64,000 nt of DNA. Origin: Chitinophaga pinensis (GTDB lineage Bacteria; Bacteroidota; Bacteroidia; M30B66). The stretch is taken from positions 1-64,000 of the forward strand of contig CAMCXT010000012.1 of assembly GCA_945883545.1 (NCBI GenBank). The letters run 5' to 3'. The translations under genes were made by a program, and so were the position numbers. How positions within the stretch are numbered: position 1 is the stretch's first letter; every line of letters begins with the position of its first letter. The notes beneath the pieces were generated by a model. That model ran no database searches, was not told the origin of the DNA, and worked only from the letters and a program-made list of their open reading frames with translations. This document shows positions 1-8,285 of the stretch, piece after piece.

Positions 1-456
1 CAGTCCAATTTTATTGTAAATAAAGTGCATCAACCAAACGGGTCCAATCAGGAGAAATTGGATGTCTTTTAAAAATGATGGTTTTTTCCCTTCAATGTGA
101 TGCCCAAAAAACTGACCTATCCATGCAATGACAAAAACTGCGAAACCAATAGCCCATTGAGGATAGGAAGATATTTCTTGAACTTGAAGACTCAGATAGT
201 TTAGTACAATTAGGAAAAAGGTCATTCCTACTGCCAAAGGTGGTGAAAGAAAGAAATACCAAATGATTGAAAGCCCTGAAATGATCCAAGCCCAATTGAG
301 ATGAGCATTGGCCAAGACTTCAGGAACAGGAATGGATCCAAACAATAGCACAATACTCCAAACAATGAGTGGAACACAAATCCAATGGATTGCCTTGTTG
401 GTTGAGTTCTTGTGGCTTACTGCGTATTCATCGAGCCAATCTTGAATTTGTCTCAT
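1..456 (-). CDS. Mpo1-like / DUF962 (YGL010w-type) membrane protein, 3'-truncated by window edge
   Basis: Hand translation of minus strand from ATG at 456: MRQIQDWLDEYAVSHKNSTNKAIHWICVPLIVWS...GQFFGHHIEGKKPSFLKDIQFLLIGPVWLMHFIYNKIGL; Hx(n)NxxxH and GHxxxEGxxP motifs. Absent from ORF track because no stop lies in the window. Confidence 0.8.
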   Translation of the reverse strand, partial: MRQIQDWLDEYAVSHKNSTNKAIHWICVPLIVWSIVLLFGSIPVPEVLANAHLNWAWIISGLSIIWYFFLSPPLAVGMTFFLIVLNYLSLQVQEISSYPQWAIGFAVFVIAWIGQFFGHHIEGKKPSFLKDIQFLLIGPVWLMHFIYNKIGL

Positions 457-694
457 TTCGATCTGGCATTTGTAATATGTAAAGATATAGATTGGTTAAG
501 TTGGAATTACTGCTTGAATCAAGTATTGAAAATTTGAAGACTTGTCCATCTTTGGAATTTGACTCATACAGTATAGGAGGTGAGTGGTTTTAAATCCCGC
601 CACCCCAACAAATTTCTTTATTTTAAACTTGGATCGTTTTTTCTTTTTTATGTTCCTTGATACCTAATATGACAAGTTTTTCGGGTTAAAATCC

Positions 695-702
695 TAGATT
701 TG
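695..702 (+). promoter_or_regulatory. candidate Bacteroidota -7 promoter element (TAnnTTTG) for yebC
   Basis: TAGATTTG 22 nt upstream of the ATG at 724; no clear -33 TTG. Confidence 0.3.
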
Positions 703-723
703 CGATACTGAATTGTTAGTTAC

Positions 724-1431
724 ATGGGACGTATTTTCGAAAAACGAAAGCATAAGATGTTTGCTCGCTACGATAAGATGGCGAAGGCATTCACAAGAAT
801 CGGAAAAGAAATTGCCATTGCGGTAAAACAGGGCGGACCTGATCCTGATGGAAATCCGCGCTTGCGAGCCGCGATGAGAAATGCTAAGTCATTGAATATG
901 CCGAAAGATAGAATTGAGGCAGCAATTAAACGCGCAGTTTCTAAAGATGCGGGCGATTTCTCGGAAGTTGTATACGAAGGTTATGGTCCATATGGAGTAG
1001 CAATTCTTATTGAAACGGCTACCGACAACACTACAAGAACTGTTGCTAACGTGAGGATGCACCTTACCCGTGGCGATGGATCATTGGGTAAAACTGGATC
1101 TTTGGACTTTATCTTCGAGCGTAAAGCTCTTTTTAATCTGAATGCTGAAGGCTTGGATGTTGAAGAACTTGAGCTTGAACTGATCGACCATGGTTTAGAA
1201 GAGATCAACTTGGACGAAGGCACCATTTTTATTTACACTGCATTTACAGATTATCACAAAATGCAAACTGAACTTGAGCGAAGAAATCTTAATATTTCGG
1301 GTTCAGAATTGGTGAGAATTCCACTAACAACAGTGGAACTAACCGAAGAGCAGGAAGAGGAAATTAACGAGTTGGTTGAAAAGATCGAGGAAGACGAAGA
1401 TGTTCAGCAGGTTTTTATTAACGTGAAATAA
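724..1431 (+). CDS. yebC: YebC/PmpR family transcriptional regulator
   Basis: MGRIFEKRKHKMFARYDKMAKAFTRIGKEI... typical YebC fold sequence, full length 235 aa. Confidence 0.93.
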   Translation: MGRIFEKRKHKMFARYDKMAKAFTRIGKEIAIAVKQGGPDPDGNPRLRAAMRNAKSLNMPKDRIEAAIKRAVSKDAGDFSEVVYEGYGPYGVAILIETATDNTTRTVANVRMHLTRGDGSLGKTGSLDFIFERKALFNLNAEGLDVEELELELIDHGLEEINLDEGTIFIYTAFTDYHKMQTELERRNLNISGSELVRIPLTTVELTEEQEEEINELVEKIEEDEDVQQVFINVK

Positions 1432-3613
1432 TCAATTTGCTAAAGCTGGATTTTTTGGAATCCATAACTTGAATTATATAAATGCCATTTGAGAAGCCGG
1501 AGAGATGAATAGTTGCTCCGGCTTTTTCGTTTGATTTTTTAGTCATTAATAGTTTTCCACTCAAGTCGAATAATTGGATTGTTTTACTTAGGTCGTTTTG
1601 CGCATCAAATGCAATGAATACTTGATTTGTAGCAGGATTAGGAAATAGAATAATGTGCTGAATGTTTTCCTGTTTTTCGAAAGCCAATGGCTCTCCTCCA
1701 AGGTAAAGCGATAATCCTCCACGCGCGTTCCCAGTAATTAGATCGGGATATGAGTCATTGTTTAAAAGTCCTGTAGTAATTCCAGTTAACTTTCCTTCAT
1801 CAATGTTTGAAATAGTGCTGTCTAGGAGAGGAAATGAATTATCCTCGGTGATCTCCCAAGTAGAGATTGTGCCTCTTTCAGTTCCACATAAAAGATAATT
1901 TGAGCCTAGATATTCGACTATTGCAGGATTAGAATATCCATAATTACTCACACCTTCTTGAATAGTTTCTACATTTCCCCATTGTTCAATGTCTGGAGAT
2001 GCTGGGAATTGAGGGTTGTTTATCGATCCAACATTTAAAAACACTCTAACAAATCCCTGCCTAGAGCCTGAAATCAAATCGGTGAGGCCATCGTTGTTCG
2101 CGTCGAAAAATGTGGGGGCAGAAAAATCGAATGCATCAGATTGAATGCTATTTTCTGGCATCAATTGAAAATCAAAATTCCCACTAGAGCTATTGTTGTA
2201 TAATAATCTGAATTTCCCATCAAGCTGACCAACAATAATTTCTGGTAAGTTGTCGCCATTGAAGTCGCTTGCTCCAGGAGCCAAGTATTTCAAGTTTAGC
2301 GCTCGAAATCCTCCTAAATCATCTGTTCGATAAACAAAGTTTGGGGAATTGGCAGAGCCCGTATTTTCAAATAGCCAAAGTGCAGCTCTGTAATTTCCTG
2401 TAGTTGACGGAGAGATTGGCAATTCAAATTCTCCACCAGTCCCAACGATTAAATCTAGATCTCCATCATTGTCGGCATCAACTAACAGGGGAAGTGAATT
2501 TCTTCCTAAATCGGCCATTTCATGACAAAGAAACGGTTCTTCAATTTCGGTAAAGTGAAAAGAGCTTTCACTTACAGAATTGTATCTTTTCATTAGTCTC
2601 CCTGAGTTTATAGCTTGATCTTCAGTATTAGGTGCTATGATTAAATCAGGGAGATTATCGTTGTTTGTTTGTGCTCTAAAGATTCCTGGGAAAATAGGTA
2701 CACCTACATTATTCCAGTTGGGTGGATAGTTGTTGGGAGTAGGCACAATTATATCTGTAGATCCTTGAGGTTGATTGATCAGAAAAAGAGCCTCTGGAAA
2801 TGAAACATCTCCCAGAAGTAAATCGGAGTCTGTGTCTTGGTCAACATCATCTATCAAAAGTGCCGAACCACTGTGTCTGCTGCCATCAGCCATTCTTCCA
2901 CAGGAATCGTTGTAGTTAATTGAATTCGATAGTCCGTCTTCTGTAAAATTTCCCCAGTTGTCGGATTCCAATCTGAAGATCAATTCTTCATTGTTCCCAT
3001 TAATTTCTTGACTTAAATTTTTGTGATACTCAACGCAAGTTCCAAGTATGTAAAAAGTTAGAATATCAAGATCGCCATCTCCGTCAATATCGTCAATAGC
3101 AGGAATGTCAACACGACTAACGAATAGGTTCAGTGGATTTCCATAATAGTCGGAGAGCAGCAGGTTGGTGACAAGTTCGAATGATGGAGTTGGTCCTGAA
3201 TTAGGAAGTCTCTTGTAAACACTAATTCCATTGGATGCAGATACAAATAGATCGTCAAGATTATCGTTGTTATAATCGCGAATTACAAACCAGTTTGAAA
3301 TCTCAGGTAAATCTATACTTAGAGTAGGATTATATGTCCAAGATTGACGATTGTCGAAAGACTCATAAACTGAAACTTTGTTTCCAGATCTGTCTAATAC
3401 AATGAGGTCTAAATTTCCATCATTGTTTAGATCAGTTTGCTGCAATTGTGGAGCATTCATGCCACCAAACCATGCATTGGAGTAGCTAGTAAGATTGTCT
3501 TTACCAGTGAATGGGATTGAGTTGTCAAACCTAAAACCAAAAGGGATTTCTTGAGCAACAAGGGAGTTGATCAGTATGCAAAAAAAGCTTAAGGTTTTGA
3601 GGTATTTAAACAT
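1418..3613 (-). CDS. FG-GAP/VCBS repeat protein with type IX secretion C-terminal sorting domain
   Basis: Repeated D-x-[ND]-x-D-G-x-x-D-L motifs (DLNNDGNLDLIVL, DIDGDGDLDILTF, DADNDGDLDLIVG); C-term ILFPNPATNQVFI...LFDLSGKLL...LSGFSNGIYIIQV typical of T9SS type A CTD. ATG at 3613; the track start at 3616 is TTG. Confidence 0.9.
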   Translation of the reverse strand: MFKYLKTLSFFCILINSLVAQEIPFGFRFDNSIPFTGKDNLTSYSNAWFGGMNAPQLQQTDLNNDGNLDLIVLDRSGNKVSVYESFDNRQSWTYNPTLSIDLPEISNWFVIRDYNNDNLDDLFVSASNGISVYKRLPNSGPTPSFELVTNLLLSDYYGNPLNLFVSRVDIPAIDDIDGDGDLDILTFYILGTCVEYHKNLSQEINGNNEELIFRLESDNWGNFTEDGLSNSINYNDSCGRMADGSRHSGSALLIDDVDQDTDSDLLLGDVSFPEALFLINQPQGSTDIIVPTPNNYPPNWNNVGVPIFPGIFRAQTNNDNLPDLIIAPNTEDQAINSGRLMKRYNSVSESSFHFTEIEEPFLCHEMADLGRNSLPLLVDADNDGDLDLIVGTGGEFELPISPSTTGNYRAALWLFENTGSANSPNFVYRTDDLGGFRALNLKYLAPGASDFNGDNLPEIIVGQLDGKFRLLYNNSSSGNFDFQLMPENSIQSDAFDFSAPTFFDANNDGLTDLISGSRQGFVRVFLNVGSINNPQFPASPDIEQWGNVETIQEGVSNYGYSNPAIVEYLGSNYLLCGTERGTISTWEITEDNSFPLLDSTISNIDEGKLTGITTGLLNNDSYPDLITGNARGGLSLYLGGEPLAFEKQENIQHIILFPNPATNQVFIAFDAQNDLSKTIQLFDLSGKLLMTKKSNEKAGATIHLSGFSNGIYIIQVMDSKKSSFSKLIISR
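1494..1527 (+). terminator. intrinsic terminator-like hairpin for yebC, inside the convergent CDS
   Basis: AAGCCGGAG (1494-1502) / CTCCGGCTT (1516-1524), perfect 9-bp arms, 13-nt loop, T-run to 1527. Confidence 0.7.
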
Positions 3614-4143
3614 CAATAAGTTGCCAAGCTGTTGATTTCGGAGCCATATTTAGATAAAGTATCCTTGCCATTGAGAAAAGACAGTTCAACGAGAAACGAA
3701 AATGCCTCAATTGAAGCACCTTGGCTTTTAATCAATTCTGCGGCAGCAGCGGCAGTGCCACCTGTTGCTAACAAATCATCATGCACTATCACTTTCCAAT
3801 TGGGTTTGATTGCATCAGCATGCACTTCGATTGTGGCACTCCCATATTCAAGGTCGTAAGACCATGAAACGGTTTGATATGGGAGTTTTCCAGCTTTCCG
3901 AACTGGAATAAACGGAATGTTGAGCTGCTGCGCCATGAGCATTCCAAACAAAAAGCCTCGGCTTTCAACGCCAAGAATAGCATCGATTCCAAGATCTCGA
4001 AAAGGCTCTGTTAGACTTATGGTTATTTCTCTGCAAAGAACAGGGTTTTCTAAAATGGGTGTGATGTCTTTAAATAGAATTCCAGTTTTGGGGAAGTCTG
4101 CAACATCTCTGATGGAAGCTTTTACTTTTTCTTCTATGGTCAT
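3613..4143 (-). CDS. apt: adenine phosphoribosyltransferase
   Basis: DFPKTGILFKDITPIL..., GVESRGFLFG, VIVHDDLLATGGTAAAAAELI (PRPP loop). Confidence 0.95.
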   Translation of the reverse strand: MTIEEKVKASIRDVADFPKTGILFKDITPILENPVLCREITISLTEPFRDLGIDAILGVESRGFLFGMLMAQQLNIPFIPVRKAGKLPYQTVSWSYDLEYGSATIEVHADAIKPNWKVIVHDDLLATGGTAAAAAELIKSQGASIEAFSFLVELSFLNGKDTLSKYGSEINSLATY

Positions 4144-5033
4144 TCAAAAGTCAGGTAGTGAACCACTCTCTCTAGCTGTTCGGGCTTTATCGCATAAATT
4201 GCCTGAAGGTCCGAGGGCTTTCGGAAGGGGCCGTGTTTGATGCGGTAATTTACGATGCTTTTTGCTACACCATACCAGAAGTAAGGATGCTTTTGTAATT
4301 CTTCAAATTTGACTTGATTGACACTGAATTTTTTAATGTTCGAGGTGTCGAGAGTTAAATAGGGTTGGATTTCTTGGTAAATACTATCGGGGAAGTTTTT
4401 AATTTCCAGTAATTGCTTCGTACTCCAAAATCCACCAAGTTGATTTCTGCGTTTAACTATTTGCGAAGCCCTAAATTTTCCTATTCCCTTTAACTGCGTA
4501 AGTTGTGTTGAATCGGCGCTATTTAAAGCGACCGTGAGTTGTTTTCGTGCAGTTTTTTGTGGGTTTATACGATTAGATTTTATTGTTGAATCGAATTGTA
4601 CATAAGGGCTTAATGCTTCATATCGCTTATCATTCATACAGTAAAGTCGTTTCAGGTCTTCCTTTTTTCTGAATCTCCCTCCCTTAGAAACGAACTTTAT
4701 TATTGATGCGCTTTCCTTGGCACTAAATCCCATAGCCTGCCAACCATCTGCATTCAGCAAATTTGGATCAAATGGCTTAAGCAGGCCAGGGATGTTTAGT
4801 TGTTTTCGACCTTGAGTTTTCCGCTGAAAAATGCTGTCACTTTCTTTTTGCTTCGTCTCTATCCAATCTTGACTAATTTCGCTGAAAAGGAGTTCTGCTG
4901 GTGGAGCTGGTGGGAATATCCTATGCCAGTTCATTCTAATGATTTCTGAGGATAACAATAGAACCACCAGAAAAATGATACCCTTCTGCTCGGTCCTAGA
5001 ATAAGTGAAGAATGCTTTCAGGTATTGCTTCAT
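4140..5033 (-). CDS. membrane-anchored helix-hairpin-helix (ComEA-like) protein
   Basis: N-terminal TM segment, then repeated HhH units (LNSADSTQLTQLKGIGKFRASQIVKRRNQLGGF). Confidence 0.8.
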   Translation of the reverse strand: MKQYLKAFFTYSRTEQKGIIFLVVLLLSSEIIRMNWHRIFPPAPPAELLFSEISQDWIETKQKESDSIFQRKTQGRKQLNIPGLLKPFDPNLLNADGWQAMGFSAKESASIIKFVSKGGRFRKKEDLKRLYCMNDKRYEALSPYVQFDSTIKSNRINPQKTARKQLTVALNSADSTQLTQLKGIGKFRASQIVKRRNQLGGFWSTKQLLEIKNFPDSIYQEIQPYLTLDTSNIKKFSVNQVKFEELQKHPYFWYGVAKSIVNYRIKHGPFRKPSDLQAIYAIKPEQLERVVHYLTFE

Positions 5034-5230
5034 GATCCTTGCAAAGGAAAATGAAGACTTTTGAATTAATCGGCAATGAAACGGTTATAAACGATTAAAT
5101 CGGATACGTTTTATGTGTCTGAAAATCAGACCAATAAAATTGATTCATCTTTAGTGAAGTTGAGTTGGCTGTACAGATTTGGCGCATCGATCAGGCGATC
5201 AATCAGTTATGAATGAAGATGTCTGATTGA

Positions 5231-6142
5231 TTAAGACTGCGCTTTTAATTGGGTCTGAAGCACAGCTAATCCATCTTCGAAGGAATGTGGATTGTACCCT
5301 AACACGCTTCTGGATTTTGTTAAATCGAATCCAGTTCTTGGTGGTCTTTTTGCTGGTTGGTTTAACCCTGATGAGTCGGTGCGATGAACGATCGATTTGT
5401 CGAGTCCGAAATAATCAGCAACACGGTTAACCAATTCGAAGATATTCATGTAATCGGGCCCAGAAATATTGAAAATTCCATTTGCTTTTTGTGTAGCAGC
5501 GAGTAGGCAGCCTTCTGCAAGGTCTTCAGCAAGAGTAGGCATTCTATATTGGTCATCCACGACATTGATCGGACTTCCTTTTTCCAGTGCTCCTTTTGCC
5601 CATAGCACAACATTAGAGCGGCTCATGTGATCAGCTACACCATATACAAGTATTGTACGCAGGATAGCCCAGCTATTAGATTTTGCTTTGACGATGTTTT
5701 CAGCTTCTGCCTTCGACCATCCGTAATAGGAAACAGGATTAGCTTCAGCTTCTTCGGTGTAAGGGCCATTTAGTCCGTCGAAAATGAAATCAGTTGAAAC
5801 ATGCACAAGATGCGCACCTACAGAATTGCACGCTTCAACGATATAATCAACCGCATGCACATTGTTTCTTAGGCATCCATCCCGATCCGATTCGCAAGCA
5901 TCTACATTGGTCATGGCAGCTGCATGAATCACAACATCAGGTTGGAACTGTGCAATTACTGAAAGCACATTCTCTCGATCCCCAATATCCATTGGGTGAT
6001 AGGTATAACCATGTTGAGTAATTAATCGATTTTCTCCTCTAGCTGTAGCAACGAGTTCGACTTTATCGCGGTAATTACCTAGGCAGGCATAAACGATTTT
6101 TTGGCCTAACAATCCGTTACTTCCAGTGATAAGAATTTTCAT
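5231..6142 (-). CDS. SDR family sugar-nucleotide reductase (dTDP-4-dehydrorhamnose reductase-like)
   Basis: MKILITGSNGLLGQKI, STDFIFDGLNGPYTEEAEANPVSYYGWSKAEAE. Confidence 0.85.
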   Translation of the reverse strand: MKILITGSNGLLGQKIVYACLGNYRDKVELVATARGENRLITQHGYTYHPMDIGDRENVLSVIAQFQPDVVIHAAAMTNVDACESDRDGCLRNNVHAVDYIVEACNSVGAHLVHVSTDFIFDGLNGPYTEEAEANPVSYYGWSKAEAENIVKAKSNSWAILRTILVYGVADHMSRSNVVLWAKGALEKGSPINVVDDQYRMPTLAEDLAEGCLLAATQKANGIFNISGPDYMNIFELVNRVADYFGLDKSIVHRTDSSGLNQPAKRPPRTGFDLTKSRSVLGYNPHSFEDGLAVLQTQLKAQS

Positions 6143-6190
6143 GCTTCAATGATGTGGATGGCTTTGCTGCTTAAATTGATAGAAAAGTAC

Positions 6191-6412
6191 TTAGAGATCC
6201 CAAACTCTGGTTCTACTGTTTTGGATGTATTCCTTTAATTTCAGAATAAATGCCATGTGCAGATAAACTATCAGCGGGGAGCCCAGCGTGAGAAAAGAAG
6301 CGTAAATAAAAAACAATCGAATGTTTGATCTACGCATATTGAGCTTACCACCCAACCAAGTACATACTCCAAACGCTTGACGTTCAAAGAAATTTGAGAT
6401 TGTTTGGATCAT
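6191..6412 (-). CDS. PspC domain-containing small membrane protein
   Basis: 73 aa; FGVCTWLGGKLNMRRSNIRLFFIYASFLTLGSPLIVYLHMAFILKLKEYI typical PspC domain. Confidence 0.8.
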   Translation of the reverse strand: MIQTISNFFERQAFGVCTWLGGKLNMRRSNIRLFFIYASFLTLGSPLIVYLHMAFILKLKEYIQNSRTRVWDL

Positions 6413-6532
6413 GTGTTGAGTGTTTTACAGCTACGCCACCAAATTACACAAATGATTCCTGATTCGAAAGTAAATTCAAGATCAACAATACATCGTTCGT
6501 TTGTTACTTTTGGGATCTCAAAACCAATCTAT

Positions 6533-8164
6533 ATGTTGAAAGGATTTTTTAATGTTCCGAAAGCTATTAATGAGCCGGTTAAGTCATATTTGCCCGGAAG
6601 TCATGAGCGTGCGGAATTGAAAGATATGCTGTCGCATTTGCAGTCGCAGCAAATTGATATTCCGATGATCATCGGTGGAAAGGAAGTTTTTACAGATCAA
6701 AAAGTAAGCCTTCGCCAGCCGCATAAAACCAAGCATGTTCTTGGACAGTTTTCTCGAGGAACAGAAGATCATGTTAAACAGGCAATTGATGAGGCTCTTT
6801 TAGCTAAATCAGCTTGGGAGAAAATGACTTGGGAGAATAGAGCAGCAATTTTTCTTAAGGCCGCTGAATTGATCGCGGGTCCATACAGAGCGCGTTTGAA
6901 CGCAGCTACTATGTTGGGTCAATCGAAGAATGTTTATCAAGCAGAGATCGATTCGGCTTGTGAAATGATCGATTTTTTAAGGTTCAATGTTCAATATATG
7001 ACGGAGATCTATGCTCAGCAACCTGCATCCTCTCCGGGAATTTGGAATCGCCTCGAACAAAGGCCATTGGAAGGATTTGTGTTTGCACTAACGCCATTTA
7101 ATTTCACTGCAATTGCTGGTAATCTGCCAACTTCGGCAGCTATGATGGGGAATGTGGTTGTATGGAAACCAGCAGATACACAAATTTATGCAGCACATGT
7201 TTTGATGGAAATTTTCAAAGCAGCTGGAGTTCCTGATGGTGTTATCAATTTGGTTTTCGTAAGTGGGCCAACGGCAGGAAAGGTGATTTTTTCGCATCCT
7301 GATTTTGCTGGAATTCACTTTACAGGATCAACAGGAGTATTTCAAAATATCTGGAAAACGATTGGAGAGAATATTCATTTATATAAAACCTATCCAAGAA
7401 TTGTTGGTGAAACAGGAGGGAAGGATTTTATTTTCGTACACAAATCGGCTGATGCTCCAGTTGTTGCCACTGCAATTTCGCGTGGAGCGTTTGAATATCA
7501 AGGACAAAAATGTTCTGCTGCCTCACGTTGCTATATTCCTGACAATATTTGGCCTGGTGTTAAGGAACATTTGATTAAAGATATTTCATCATTTAAAATT
7601 GGACCTGTAGATGATTTTAGCAATTTTATTAATGCTGTAATTGATGAAAAATCGTTCGACAAATTGGCTGCCTATATTGATCAAGCGAAACAGGATCCAG
7701 ATGCAGAAATAATTGCTGGAGGTACCTATGATAAAACCAATGGATGGTTTGTTTCTCCTACAGTTATTGTTACTAAAAATCCTCATTATACAACCATGTG
7801 TGAAGAGTTGTTTGGCCCTGTGGTGACTATTTATGTTTATCCTGCAGATGCATTTTCAGAGACATTAAAAATTGCAGATCAAACTTCCATTTATGCGTTG
7901 ACGGGCTCGATTATTTCTAACGACCGTTATGCTGTGGATGAAGCAACATTTGCTCTGCGTAATGCAGCAGGTAACTTCTACATCAACGATAAGCCAACGG
8001 GTGCAGTTGTTGGGCAGCAGCCTTTTGGAGGTGCTAGAGGTTCTGGCACAAACGACAAAGCCGGATCAATGATTAACCTTTTGCGTTGGGTTTCGCCAAG
8101 AACAATTAAAGAGACATTTGTGCCACCTACTGATTACCGTTATCCTTATTTAAATGAGGCATAA
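6533..8164 (+). CDS. pruA: L-glutamate gamma-semialdehyde dehydrogenase (1-pyrroline-5-carboxylate dehydrogenase)
   Basis: MLKGFFNVPKAINEPVKSYLPGSHERAELK; ALDH motifs ETGGKDF and FEYQGQKCSAASR. Track ORF starts at 6404 but ATG 6533 gives the conserved N-terminus. Confidence 0.92.
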   Translation: MLKGFFNVPKAINEPVKSYLPGSHERAELKDMLSHLQSQQIDIPMIIGGKEVFTDQKVSLRQPHKTKHVLGQFSRGTEDHVKQAIDEALLAKSAWEKMTWENRAAIFLKAAELIAGPYRARLNAATMLGQSKNVYQAEIDSACEMIDFLRFNVQYMTEIYAQQPASSPGIWNRLEQRPLEGFVFALTPFNFTAIAGNLPTSAAMMGNVVVWKPADTQIYAAHVLMEIFKAAGVPDGVINLVFVSGPTAGKVIFSHPDFAGIHFTGSTGVFQNIWKTIGENIHLYKTYPRIVGETGGKDFIFVHKSADAPVVATAISRGAFEYQGQKCSAASRCYIPDNIWPGVKEHLIKDISSFKIGPVDDFSNFINAVIDEKSFDKLAAYIDQAKQDPDAEIIAGGTYDKTNGWFVSPTVIVTKNPHYTTMCEELFGPVVTIYVYPADAFSETLKIADQTSIYALTGSIISNDRYAVDEATFALRNAAGNFYINDKPTGAVVGQQPFGGARGSGTNDKAGSMINLLRWVSPRTIKETFVPPTDYRYPYLNEA

Positions 8165-8190
8165 TTAGAAACGTTCTTCCGCAATAAAAT

Positions 8191-8225
8191 AAAAACGCCC
8201 GATTATTTTTAATCGGGCGTTTTTA
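8191..8225 (+). terminator. intrinsic terminator after pruA, possibly bidirectional
   Basis: AAAAACGCCCGATTA-TTTTT-AATCGGGCGTTTTT near-perfect hairpin with A/T tails. Confidence 0.9.
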
Positions 8226-8285
8226 TTAATAATTAATTTGATTGATTCTTTCCGAATAGTAATTTAATCGGGCAAGTCATTCTTG

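Noticed and set aside
6404-6532. 43-codon upstream extension of pruA
   Set aside because: Overlaps the divergent PspC start; MLKGFFNVPKAINEPVKSYLPGS at 6533 matches the family N-terminus.
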